64,000 nucleotides of DNA from Marinobacterium lacunae. Lineage in GTDB: Bacteria; Pseudomonadota; Gammaproteobacteria; Pseudomonadales; Balneatricaceae. Position numbers and translations under genes: made by a program. This document shows, piece by piece, positions 45,437-54,183 of the stretch. The DNA is taken from assembly GCF_000705555.1 (NCBI RefSeq), contig NZ_JMQN01000013.1, positions 248,001-312,000 on the forward strand, written 5' to 3'. How positions within the stretch are numbered: the first letter of the stretch is position 1; every line of letters starts with the position of its first letter. The notes under the pieces were generated by a model. The model saw only the letters and a list, made by a program, of their open reading frames with translations. It was not told where the DNA came from and did not search any database.

Positions 45437-45892
45437 TCAGTCACGTTCGCGGTAGCGGTCGTGACACGCCTTACAGGCCTGCGCTACCTGTCCGAAGTAG
45501 GGCCGCAGGCCGTCTCGATCTTCATGTTTGGCCGCTTCGGCAAGTGCGGCTGTCTTCTCCTCGAGTTGCTGCATCAGCTGGTCGAATCGATCTCGCTGGT
45601 ACCAAAGCTCAGATGCGGCACGGGTGGGCACCGTTTCACTCTTTTCAGAGCCCTTGATGAACCCCTCGCCAAGCATCGGGGCCAATGCAGCCAACCGGTC
45701 GGCCTCCTGCGCAAAACGGGCGGCATCGAACGGCTTGCGCTCCTGTATCATTGCGCCCATATCACTGAAGTTCCACTTCAGCGCCCGAAACAGTCCCTGA
45801 CGATATTCGATCGCATCGTCACCGCTGGCGGCCATGACCCAACCGGGTACTGCCAGACCTAGCAGTACACCCAATATCCACGCTTTTTTCAT
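45437..45892 (-). CDS. Cytochrome c' (class II c-type cytochrome)
   Basis: A 151-residue periplasmic four-helix-bundle haem protein: signal peptide (1-21, PGWVMA-A), then four helices and a C-terminal haem site CKACH at 140-144. Proteins of this class bind NO or CO and help against nitrosative stress. IEYRQGLFRALKWNFSDMGAMI is the typical helix A. AAGGA lies seven bases before the ATG. Confidence 0.92.
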   Translation of the reverse strand: MKKAWILGVLLGLAVPGWVMAASGDDAIEYRQGLFRALKWNFSDMGAMIQERKPFDAARFAQEADRLAALAPMLGEGFIKGSEKSETVPTRAASELWYQRDRFDQLMQQLEEKTAALAEAAKHEDRDGLRPYFGQVAQACKACHDRYRERD

Positions 45893-46057
45893 CTCAAATC
45901 CTTCATCTTGCCTGTACGCTTACCGCGCCCATTCGACCGCGGTCAAAGTCGGCGGTTCACCACTGCTCGGATTGCACGCGAATCTGCTATACTGCGCGCC
46001 TTCGATGACCATCCCCACGCCTGTGGATATCCCAGAACCCGACTTCCCGGAACGCCC

Positions 46058-47437
46058 GTGACCCAGACACGTTTCAGCACCCTGAACCTGCCCGCCGCCC
46101 AGATAGAAAACCTGACATCGATCGGTTATGAGCAGATGACACCGATCCAGCAACTGAGCCTGCCGGTGGTATTGGCCGGTCAGGACCTGATCGCCCAGGC
46201 CAAGACCGGCAGTGGCAAAACCGCCGCATTCGGCATCGGCCTGCTGACAACGCTGAAACCCCGGCTGTTCGCAGCCCAGGCGCTGGTACTCTGCCCGACC
46301 CGCGAGCTGGCCACTCAGGTGGCAAAGGAGCTTCGCCGTCTGGCGCGCTATCTGGAGAATATCAAGATCGTCACCCTGTGTGGCGGTACTCCGATTGGCC
46401 CGCAGATCGGCTCGCTCGAACATGGGGCGCATATCGTCGTCGGTACACCGGGCAGGATCAAGGACCATTTGCGCAAAGGCACGTTGACGCTGGATCGGGT
46501 TAGCTGTCTGGTGCTCGACGAAGCCGACCGCATGCTGGATATGGGCTTTGCCGAGGATATAGGCGTCATCATCGACAGCACACCGTCCAGCCGACAGACA
46601 CTGCTGTTCTCGGCCACCTACCCTCAGGATATTGAGCAGCTCTCCGCGCATTACCAGCGCGATCCCCAGCGCGTGACCGCAGCGGAGCAACACAGCTCGG
46701 TGGCGATCGAACAGCGCGCCTATCTGTGTGACGAACCCTACAAGGCCGATACCCTGATCGCGTTGCTGCAACAGCAGGCGCCTGAGGCAGCGGTTATCTT
46801 CTGCAACACCAAGGGGCGTTGCGACGAGTACGCCGAGGCGCTGAAAAGCGCCGGTTTTCAGGTCGGTGTTCTGCACGGCGATATGGAACAGCGCGAACGC
46901 GACCAGCGTATCACCCTGTTCAGCAACCGCAGCCTGACACTGCTAGTCGCCACCGACGTGGCCGCCCGCGGTCTGGACATCGATGCGGTGGATCTGGTGG
47001 TCAATGTCGATCTGCCCCGCGAGCCCGCGGTGTATACGCACCGCATCGGCCGCACGGGGCGTGCAGGGCGCAGCGGCGTGGCCCTGAGTCTGGTCGGTCC
47101 GAAAGAGAGCATCAAGCTTGAGCGTATTAACGCCCTTCAAGAAGCACCGATCGATGTGATTGAACAACTGCCGACACCCAACCATGATCACCGTCCGCCG
47201 CGGGCGCCGATGCGCACCCTGGCGATCGCAGGCGGGCGCAAGAACAAGCTGCGCCCCGGCGATATCGTCGGCACCCTGACCGCCGGTGGCGAGCTTACAG
47301 GAGATGATATCGGCAGTATCGATATCGGCGACTTCACCGCCTATGTGGCGGTCAAACGCGAACTGTCGGAGATCGCGCTGGATAAGCTGAAGTCACGTAC
47401 CATCAAGGGCAAGAGCTACCGCGTGCGCAAGCTGTAG
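46058..47437 (+). CDS. dbpA: ATP-dependent RNA helicase DbpA
   Basis: DEAD-box helicase acting on helix 92 of 23S rRNA in late 50S assembly. The 459 residues contain AKTGSGKT, PTRELATQV, DEAD in VLDEADRMLDMGF, SAT, ARGLDIDAVD and HRIGRTGR, then the DbpA-specific RNA-binding domain (KLRPGDIVGTL to GKSYRVRKL) that separates it from other DEAD proteins. I chose GTG at 46058 (MTQTRFSTL) with GGAA upstream; the frame extends to 45908 but without family sequence. Confidence 0.95.
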   Translation: MTQTRFSTLNLPAAQIENLTSIGYEQMTPIQQLSLPVVLAGQDLIAQAKTGSGKTAAFGIGLLTTLKPRLFAAQALVLCPTRELATQVAKELRRLARYLENIKIVTLCGGTPIGPQIGSLEHGAHIVVGTPGRIKDHLRKGTLTLDRVSCLVLDEADRMLDMGFAEDIGVIIDSTPSSRQTLLFSATYPQDIEQLSAHYQRDPQRVTAAEQHSSVAIEQRAYLCDEPYKADTLIALLQQQAPEAAVIFCNTKGRCDEYAEALKSAGFQVGVLHGDMEQRERDQRITLFSNRSLTLLVATDVAARGLDIDAVDLVVNVDLPREPAVYTHRIGRTGRAGRSGVALSLVGPKESIKLERINALQEAPIDVIEQLPTPNHDHRPPRAPMRTLAIAGGRKNKLRPGDIVGTLTAGGELTGDDIGSIDIGDFTAYVAVKRELSEIALDKLKSRTIKGKSYRVRKL

Positions 47438-47599
47438 GTCGCTGGCAGGCTCCGTGGGCGTGGCGATGATACTGGAGCTGACATTGTTGACCCGGATGCC
47501 TTGTCCACCGCCCTCCATTGCAACGGCACATTGCGCAATCCTCACCTATAGTTAGGCGGATCGTTTTGATCGCAGTTATCCATAGATGAGGATTTATCG

Positions 47600-47932
47600 A
47601 TGGCAGGGAAATTCGAGCTATATCGCGACAAAGCCGGTGAGTACCGTTTTCGCCTCAAGGCCGGGAACGGTCAGGCTATAGGTGCGTCTGAAGGATACAC
47701 GGCTAAAAGCGGTGCCGAAAACGGCATCGAGTCGGTTAAAACCAACTGCACCGACATGAATCGATATACGATATTCGAGGGTAAAAGCGGCAAGTATTAC
47801 TTCAATCTGAAAGCCAAAAATGGACAGGTTATCCTCAGCTCTCAAGGGTATGAAAGTGAGCAAGGTGCGCAAAACGGCTGTGAATCGGTCTCTCGCCACG
47901 CGCCTGATGCGCCCGTTGTAGAGGTGGAGTAA
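47600..47932 (+). CDS. YegP-like protein with two DUF1508 repeats
   Basis: A 110-residue small protein with two tandem DUF1508 units: FELYRDKAGEYRFRLKAGNGQAI followed by SGAENGIESVK, and FEGKSGKYYFNLKAKNGQVI followed by QGAQNGCESV. Function is unknown; the structure of homologues is a compact beta domain. GAGGAT precedes the ATG. It is a stand-alone gene with a terminator after it. Confidence 0.9.
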   Translation: MAGKFELYRDKAGEYRFRLKAGNGQAIGASEGYTAKSGAENGIESVKTNCTDMNRYTIFEGKSGKYYFNLKAKNGQVILSSQGYESEQGAQNGCESVSRHAPDAPVVEVE

Positions 47933-47947
47933 ACCACAATCCGATGC

Positions 47948-47976
47948 AGCGCAGGGGCTCAACGCCCTTGCGCTTT
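47948..47976. terminator. Hairpin terminator between yegP-like and yjgR-like genes
   Basis: AGCGCAGGGGC (47948-47958) pairs with GCCCTTGCGCT (47964-47974) with one G-U pair and a 5-base loop. It stands between convergent genes; the T-run is short. Confidence 0.65.
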
Positions 47977-47993
47977 ACCTGTTCGGTATGACG

Positions 47994-49457
47994 CTACTTG
48001 AGCAGGGAGCCCAATAATCCGCGTAACAGCCGGCGTCCGACCGAACTGCCCAGACTGCGGGCAACACTCTTCAGGAAGGCTTCACCGACCGATTCACGAC
48101 TGCGGCCGCGACTACCGCGCTTGGTAGCCGGGCTTTCGCGCACGCGATCAGCCTGAGCGCTCGAGTTTTTGAGCGCCTGTTGTTCAACCCGCCGCTGCAA
48201 CTCTTCATGTGCAGAGTCCGGATCGTATGCCTCGCGATATTGACGCAGTAAGGGGTTATCCCCAAGCACGCGCTCACGCTCATCCGCCTGCGCAGGACCG
48301 ATACGCGAGGCAGGCGGTGCGATCAGCAACTGCTGCACCGGTGTCGGAACCCCTCCTTCATCCAGTACCGATACCAACGCCTCGCCCACACCCAACAGGA
48401 AAATCACCTCGGCTGTATCCAGCTCAGGATTGGGCCTGAACGATTGTGCCGCTACCCGTACCGCCTTTTGCTCTTTCGGCGTATAGGCCCGCAGCGCATG
48501 CTGAATCCGGTTGCCCAGCTGCCCGAGCACGGAGTCGGGTATGTCCGCTGGAGACTGGGTAATGAAGTACACACCCACCCCCTTGGAGCGGATCAGCCGC
48601 ACCAGCTGCTCGATTTTCTCCAGCAGCGCCTTGGGTGCGCTGTTAAACAGCAGATGTGCCTCATCGAAGAAGAACACCAGAACCGGCACGTCCGGATCGC
48701 CGATCTCCGGCAGTTGCTCGAACAGTTCCGATAGCAGCCAGAGCAGGAAGGTGGAGTACAGCCGCGGCGACTGGATCAGCCGTTCGGCGCTCAGGATGTT
48801 GATCATCCCGCGCCCGGTACGATCGGTGCGCAGCAGATCGTTCAACGACAGCGCGGGTTCGCCAAAGAACAGCTCGCCGCCTTCACGCTCGATCATCAAC
48901 AACCGGCGCAGAATGGCATTGACCGACGCCTTCGATACCGCGAACTGGGTACCTATCTCGCGCCCATGCTCGGCCAGGTAGTTGAGCGTGGTGCGCAGGT
49001 CATCGATATCAACCAGCAGCAAACCTTCATCATCGGCGAATTCGAAAGCCAGTGTGAGAATGCTCTCCTGAGTTTCGTTCAACTCCAGTAACGCGGCCAG
49101 TAGCTGCGGCCCCATCTCGGAGATGGTACTGCGCACCGGTATGCCACGCTCGCCGAACAGATCCCAGAAGGCGACCGGACTCGGCGCCTGGCGGTAGTCC
49201 GCAATGCCGATTCGTTGCAGCCGCTCGTCGATCTTGTGATGCGGCGTACCGGCGCAACATAATCCGGACAGGTCGCCCTTCACATCCGCCATGAAGACCG
49301 GCACGCCCAGGCGCGAAAACCCTTCAGCCAATACCTGAAGCGTAACCGTCTTACCGGTCCCGGTCGCCCCGGCTATCAACCCGTGACGGTTGGCATAACG
49401 CGGATTCAGCGCCAACTGCTCGCCGTTTGCGCCCCCTATCAACATCGTTGCTGACAT
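47994..49457 (-). CDS. HerA-like ATPase YjgR (DUF853)
   Basis: A 487-residue P-loop ATPase of unknown role. Walker A is GATGTGKTV near residue 31, Walker B VLVFFFDEAHLL near 265, and FMADVKGDLSGL plus FITQSPADIPDSVLGQLGNR match YjgR. The C-terminus is Arg/Ser-rich and basic. GGGGGAG lies six bases before the ATG. HerA-family proteins often act with nucleases, but none is adjacent. Confidence 0.9.
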   Translation of the reverse strand: MSATMLIGGANGEQLALNPRYANRHGLIAGATGTGKTVTLQVLAEGFSRLGVPVFMADVKGDLSGLCCAGTPHHKIDERLQRIGIADYRQAPSPVAFWDLFGERGIPVRSTISEMGPQLLAALLELNETQESILTLAFEFADDEGLLLVDIDDLRTTLNYLAEHGREIGTQFAVSKASVNAILRRLLMIEREGGELFFGEPALSLNDLLRTDRTGRGMINILSAERLIQSPRLYSTFLLWLLSELFEQLPEIGDPDVPVLVFFFDEAHLLFNSAPKALLEKIEQLVRLIRSKGVGVYFITQSPADIPDSVLGQLGNRIQHALRAYTPKEQKAVRVAAQSFRPNPELDTAEVIFLLGVGEALVSVLDEGGVPTPVQQLLIAPPASRIGPAQADERERVLGDNPLLRQYREAYDPDSAHEELQRRVEQQALKNSSAQADRVRESPATKRGSRGRSRESVGEAFLKSVARSLGSSVGRRLLRGLLGSLLK

Positions 49458-49513
49458 CGATCACTCCCCCTGAGATAAGGCGTTTACCGGCGCGCAGGCA
49501 TCACGCGCAGGTT

Positions 49514-50506
49514 TTACAACAGCTCCAGTACCGGCTCGCGCAGCTTGGCAAACTGCTCACGCAGCTGCAGCAGGTGCTCGCCCCAGTAGCGCTCGGTATT
49601 GAACCAGGAAAAATTGTGTGGAAACGCCGGATCTTCCCAGCGCCGCGCCAGCCACGCCGAGTAATGCAGCATGCGCAGGCAGCGCAGCGCCTCGACCAGA
49701 TGCAGCTCCCGGGGATCGAATTCGGCGAACTCGTTATACCCCTCGATCACCTCGCACAGCTGCAACTGCAACTCGTTGCGGTCATCGCCGGTCAGCAGCA
49801 TCCAGAGATCCTGAATGGCCGGTGCCATGCAGGCATCGTCAAAATCGACGAAGTTCGGCGTGTCATCACGCCAGAGGATATTGCCGCCGTGGCAATCGCC
49901 GTGGGCGCGTATATAACGCACGTTACCGGCACGCTTGAACGCGGCTTCCACTTCACGGAGAAGGTCGGCGGTCAAACTGACGTAGGCCTCGCGCAACGAC
50001 GCGGGGATGAAGTCCCGTGCGATTAGCTCAACACTGTCGTGACCGTAGCTCTGAATATCGAGCCGCGGACGGTACTTGAAATCGCGCACCGCCCCAATCA
50101 GGTGGATGCGTCCCAGCGTATGCCCGAGCTGATAGAGATGGTCCGGATCACTCAGCTCCGGCGCCCGTCCGCCATGGCGGCGATAGAGTGCAAAGCGATA
50201 GTCACCGAAGTTAAACAGACTCTCACCCGCTTCGTTGCGCAACGGCGCCACCACCGGCAGCTCCTGCTCTGCCATCTCGAAGCAGAAGGCGTGCTCTTCG
50301 AGTATCTGCTCGTCACTCCAGCGCCGGGGGCGGTAGAACTTGGCTATCAGCGGTTGTGACTCCTCGATGCCCACCTGGTAGACACGGTTTTCATAGCTGT
50401 TGAGGGCCAGGATTCGACCATCGCTGAGGTAGCCCTGCGACTCCACCGCGTCGATGACGGTGTCAGGCATAAGCTGATAGAAGGGCTGGCTCGGATTATC
50501 TGTCAT
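49514..50506 (-). CDS. srkA: Stress response kinase A (YihE/SrkA)
   Basis: A 330-residue Ser/Thr kinase of the choline-kinase-like fold that counteracts MazEF-type death and aids survival under stress in E. coli. Motifs: NSYENRVYQVGIE (ATP loop), catalytic HGDCHGGNILW near residue 195, and metal-binding FVDFDDA. The family is single-copy and well conserved. It follows the Kdp-like operon on the same strand. Confidence 0.92.
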   Translation of the reverse strand: MTDNPSQPFYQLMPDTVIDAVESQGYLSDGRILALNSYENRVYQVGIEESQPLIAKFYRPRRWSDEQILEEHAFCFEMAEQELPVVAPLRNEAGESLFNFGDYRFALYRRHGGRAPELSDPDHLYQLGHTLGRIHLIGAVRDFKYRPRLDIQSYGHDSVELIARDFIPASLREAYVSLTADLLREVEAAFKRAGNVRYIRAHGDCHGGNILWRDDTPNFVDFDDACMAPAIQDLWMLLTGDDRNELQLQLCEVIEGYNEFAEFDPRELHLVEALRCLRMLHYSAWLARRWEDPAFPHNFSWFNTERYWGEHLLQLREQFAKLREPVLELL

Positions 50507-50573
50507 GGGGGCACCGCGTTATGTCGTATGCGGCATTCTAGCCTTGGGGCCAAGCTCTTGCGAGGAGCAATAC

Positions 50574-51275
50574 TCAGCTTTCGGAACCGGAGCCCTCGCC
50601 GCCGATAAAACGGTATCCCACGCCGGGCTCGGTTTCGATATAGACAGGCGCGGTGGCACGATCGCCCAGCTTGTTGCGGATCTGGCGAATGAAGATGCGC
50701 AGATAGTGGGTGTCATCGATATGCGTTTCACCCCAGAATTTACGCAGCAGATACTGCTGGGTCAGGATGCGCCCGGGGTAGCTGACAAGCTCGGCAAGCA
50801 GATCGAACTCCTTGCGCGAGAAGTGCACAGGTTCGCCATCGAGCAGCACGCGGCGGGTCTGGATATCCAGTTTAAGGTGCTGATCTTCATAGCCAGCCGG
50901 TGCCACTTCAATGGTCGAGAAGGTGCGCAATACCGCACGGATACGAGCCAGTAGCTCTTTGACCCCGAACGGCTTCTCCACGTAGTCGTTACACCCGCTA
51001 TCGAGCGCCTGCACCTTTTCACGCTCACTGTTGCGTACCGACAGCACGATCACAGGCCCGCTGTAGAAGATGCGCAGATCACGCAGCACCCGCTGTCCGT
51101 CCATATCCGGCAGACCCAGATCGAGAATGATCAGATCAGGGGTTTCCAGTGCGGCCTTTTGCAGCCCTTCCCGGCCGCTCTCAGCCTCCAGAATCTCGTA
51201 GCCCTGAGAGCTCAGGCTGATATTGAGGAAGCGGCGGATCTGCGGCTCGTCATCGATGACCAGTATACGTGTCAT
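50574..51275 (-). CDS. kdpE: KdpE-like response regulator
   Basis: A 233-residue OmpR-family regulator: Asp52 (LIILDLGLPDMDGQ), Lys101 (YVEKPFG) and a winged helix with LDIQTRRVLLDGEPVHFSRKEFDLL and TEPGVGYRF. Receiver and DNA-binding parts resemble KdpE. Its ATG overlaps the kinase stop by four bases. No kdpFABC genes follow; instead trkA and trkH lie upstream in the same direction, so its natural target here is probably the Trk system. The C-terminus is Gly/Ser-rich. Confidence 0.88.
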   Translation of the reverse strand: MTRILVIDDEPQIRRFLNISLSSQGYEILEAESGREGLQKAALETPDLIILDLGLPDMDGQRVLRDLRIFYSGPVIVLSVRNSEREKVQALDSGCNDYVEKPFGVKELLARIRAVLRTFSTIEVAPAGYEDQHLKLDIQTRRVLLDGEPVHFSRKEFDLLAELVSYPGRILTQQYLLRKFWGETHIDDTHYLRIFIRQIRNKLGDRATAPVYIETEPGVGYRFIGGEGSGSES

Positions 51276-52720
51276 GTCCCTCCTCCGGGCTGGGCCTTAT
51301 CGAGCGGTAGCGTCAGCCTCAGCACTGTGCCGTGCTCGGGCGAGCTTGAAAGTACGCGGGCCTGCCCACCGTGGGCACCGAGAATTCCCTGGCAGATCGC
51401 CAGCCCAAGGCCCGTACCCCCGCTTTGCTGATCGCCCTGCGACAGGGTGAAGAACATGTCGAATATCTGCGACCAGAGTGCCTCCGGCATGCCGGGCCCC
51501 TGATCACGGATATCGATCTCCAGTCGGGCATCCCTGAGCGCAACGCTGAGGCTGATCTCCCCGTCAGGCGGCGAAAAACGGATCGCATTTTCCAACACGT
51601 TGAAGATCGCCTGCTCCAGCAGCGCCGCATGCACGTAGAGCAGCGGCATCTCATCGGCGAGTTCGACGTCAATCCGCTGATGCTCACTGAGTAAGGGTCT
51701 GGCGCGTCGGATGACGACATTCAGGATGTCATCGATGCCGATCCAGTCCCGCTCCAGCTTCAGCTCACCCTGGCCCAGTTTGGTCATATCCAGCAGTTTC
51801 TGGATATACCGGTCCAGACGGCGCGCTTCGCTCAAGGTGTTGCTGAGCAGTTCATCCTTCTGTGATGCCGATAGACTGTCATGCAGATCGATCAACGTGG
51901 ACACCGAACCGATCATCGCCGCCAGTGGCGTGCGCAGATCATGCGAAATGGAGGAGAGCAGTGCCGAGCGCAGCTGTTCGCGCTCCTTGACCAGCGTCTC
52001 CTGTCCCAGAGACTCGACCAGCAGCACCCGACTCCAGGCCAGCCGTGCAAGCTCTGAGTACGCATCGAGTTGCAGGCGACGCACGGCATCGAGTCCGGTT
52101 GTCAGCGGCAGCGACAAAACACCGCGCACCGCCTGCCGATCACAGAACAGTATGCGCACGCCACCCTCGTCAGAGGCGATTCTGACGGTATCGCCTTCTA
52201 ACGGCGGCACTGATTCGAAAGGTGGCGTCTGCTGTCGAACCTCGGTGTTAAAACCCTCGCGCAACTGCGCGGCGAATACCTCGATCAGATCGTTTGCCGA
52301 GACACAGGAAGAGAGCCGTCGTGCCATCGCCATCTGCTCTCGGCTCCAGCGGCTGCTAATCTCCAGTGCATCAACCTTTTCCCGCAACCGCGCCGTCAGG
52401 TGGCCGGTAACCAGCGCCACCAATATCAGCAGTGCAGCCGTGAGCAGATCCTCCCGGTGCAGGATAAACAGGGTGTAGTGCGGCTCGGTGAAGAAGAAGT
52501 TGTAGGCCAGAAAACTCAGACAGGCCGCCAGCAGTGCAGGCCCGGAGCCTGTGTAAACGGCGGTCAGCAGCACAGCACCGAGATAGAACATCGCAAGGCT
52601 CGGCACCGGCAACAGCTGCTGCAGCCAAAGGCAGGGCAGCGTCGCCAGCATCGGCACCAGCAACGCCAGCAGCCAATGCTGCGGCGATGCCCGTACCTCG
52701 ATACGCGTCAGATCGAACAT
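51272..52720 (-). CDS. kdpD: KdpD-like sensor kinase lacking the N-terminal KdpD/Usp half
   Basis: A 482-residue membrane kinase. DUF4118, the four-helix membrane domain of KdpD, spans about 16-112 and contains the diagnostic AYNFFFTEP at 72-80. A GAF-like region follows (about 135-240), then HisKA with His260 (LLSSISHDLRTPLAAMIGS) and HATPase (NVLENAIRFSPPDG, DQGPGMPE, GGTGLGLAI). E. coli KdpD is 894 residues; the roughly 400-residue cytoplasmic KdpD and universal-stress-protein domains are absent. The start ATG at 52720 overlaps the trkH stop by one base (TGATG); upstream codons belong to trkH. Confidence 0.9.
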   Translation of the reverse strand: MFDLTRIEVRASPQHWLLALLVPMLATLPCLWLQQLLPVPSLAMFYLGAVLLTAVYTGSGPALLAACLSFLAYNFFFTEPHYTLFILHREDLLTAALLILVALVTGHLTARLREKVDALEISSRWSREQMAMARRLSSCVSANDLIEVFAAQLREGFNTEVRQQTPPFESVPPLEGDTVRIASDEGGVRILFCDRQAVRGVLSLPLTTGLDAVRRLQLDAYSELARLAWSRVLLVESLGQETLVKEREQLRSALLSSISHDLRTPLAAMIGSVSTLIDLHDSLSASQKDELLSNTLSEARRLDRYIQKLLDMTKLGQGELKLERDWIGIDDILNVVIRRARPLLSEHQRIDVELADEMPLLYVHAALLEQAIFNVLENAIRFSPPDGEISLSVALRDARLEIDIRDQGPGMPEALWSQIFDMFFTLSQGDQQSGGTGLGLAICQGILGAHGGQARVLSSSPEHGTVLRLTLPLDKAQPGGGT

Positions 52721-54168
52721 CAGCCTCTCCAGAACACCGGCGAGAGCAGCACCATGACGGTCAACAGCTCCAACCGCCCGAGGATCATGGCAAAGCTGAG
52801 CAGCCACTTGGCGGCATCCGGCAGCGCCGCGAAGTTGCCGGCCGGGCCGATGGTCTCGCCCAACCCCGGACCGACGTTGGTCAGCGCAGTGATCGCACCG
52901 GTAAAGGCGGTCAGGAAGTCGACGCCAATCCAAGTTAGCGCCAGGGTGGTGGCGGCCAGTACGATAAAGAACAGGAAGGAGAAGGCGACCGCCGAAGAGA
53001 TGATATCGTCCGGAATCGGCTTACCGTTGTAGCGGATCGCCGAGACGCTGCGCGGATGCACCAGCTTGTGCATCTGGTCCGCCAGAAACAGGTATGAGAG
53101 CTGAAAGCGGAAAATCTTCATACCGCCAGCAGTGGAGCCGGAGCAGCCGCCGATGAAGGTGACCATAAAGAAGATGCCGATGCTGAACTCGCCCCAGAGT
53201 GTGTAATCGGTGGACGCATAACCGGTGGTGGTGATGATCGAGACGATGTTGAACGCGGCATGGGTCAACACCTCGAACAGCCCCCGCTCACCCACCACCA
53301 GTTGCTCAATGGTCAGCAGCAGCACCAGAAAGAGGACGATATAGATAAACCCCTTGGCCTGCTGATCAACCAGCACCCGCAGACGCCGCTGCGCCAGAAA
53401 ACGCACATAGAGGGTAAACGGCAGGCTGCCGAGCATCATGAACAGCACCGAGATCCACAAAATGGTGTTGCTGAAACGGCCCATGGAGCGATCGTCGGTG
53501 GCATAACCGCCGGTCGATACGGTCGTCATGGCGTGGTTGATCGCGTCGAAGGGGGTCATGCCCGCAGCCCAGTAACTGAGCGCACAGAGCACCGAGATCA
53601 GCAGATAGACGGCGAGAAGCCCGCGTGCCATCTCGTGAAAGCGGGGCATCGATTTCTCCGACCAGTCGGAGGATTCGGTCTGGAACAGGCGCATACCACC
53701 GACGCGCAGGAAAGGCAGAATCGAGACCGCCATACCGATCACACCCAGACCGCCGACCCATTGTAAAATCGAGCGCCAGAGCAGAATAGGCCGGGGAACG
53801 TGATCCAGATGCGAGAGCACGGTCGACCCGGTGGTGGTGATGCCGGACACGGTTTCGAAGATCGCATCGGTCAGCGTCAGCGGATGATCGATCAACACCA
53901 GCGGCAGAGCGCCGGCAAAGGAGAGCATCAGCCAGCTCAGACTGGTCAGCAGATAGAGCTGACGCGAGTTCAGGTTAAAACGCTCCTCACGACCGAGCAG
54001 GATCAGTCCCAGACCGCAGACCAGCGCTATACCGGCCGCAAATCCGAACGCCCGGTACTCCGGATCCTGAATCGCGTAGCCATACAGGGTTGGCGCCAAC
54101 AGCAGGCCCGCCATGACCAGCGCGAGGATACCGCAGATAAACAGTATCGGACGAAACAGCCTGAGCAT
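52720..54168 (-). CDS. trkH: Trk potassium uptake channel TrkH
   Basis: Inner-membrane potassium channel subunit of 482 residues. All four selectivity-filter loops are visible: GITTTGSTV, VSTGGYATD, ITTTGYAST and TNVGPGLG. GGAGGAGGG precedes the ATG. TrkH pairs with TrkA, encoded 15 bases upstream. C-terminal loop sequence SFAMILGRLELLTV is typical. Confidence 0.95.
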   Translation of the reverse strand: MLRLFRPILFICGILALVMAGLLLAPTLYGYAIQDPEYRAFGFAAGIALVCGLGLILLGREERFNLNSRQLYLLTSLSWLMLSFAGALPLVLIDHPLTLTDAIFETVSGITTTGSTVLSHLDHVPRPILLWRSILQWVGGLGVIGMAVSILPFLRVGGMRLFQTESSDWSEKSMPRFHEMARGLLAVYLLISVLCALSYWAAGMTPFDAINHAMTTVSTGGYATDDRSMGRFSNTILWISVLFMMLGSLPFTLYVRFLAQRRLRVLVDQQAKGFIYIVLFLVLLLTIEQLVVGERGLFEVLTHAAFNIVSIITTTGYASTDYTLWGEFSIGIFFMVTFIGGCSGSTAGGMKIFRFQLSYLFLADQMHKLVHPRSVSAIRYNGKPIPDDIISSAVAFSFLFFIVLAATTLALTWIGVDFLTAFTGAITALTNVGPGLGETIGPAGNFAALPDAAKWLLSFAMILGRLELLTVMVLLSPVFWRG

Positions 54169-54183
54169 AGCGGCCCTCCTCCC

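Noticed and set aside
47470-47580. 29-codon frame before the yegP-like gene
   Set aside because: No ribosome site and no hydrophobic or family pattern.
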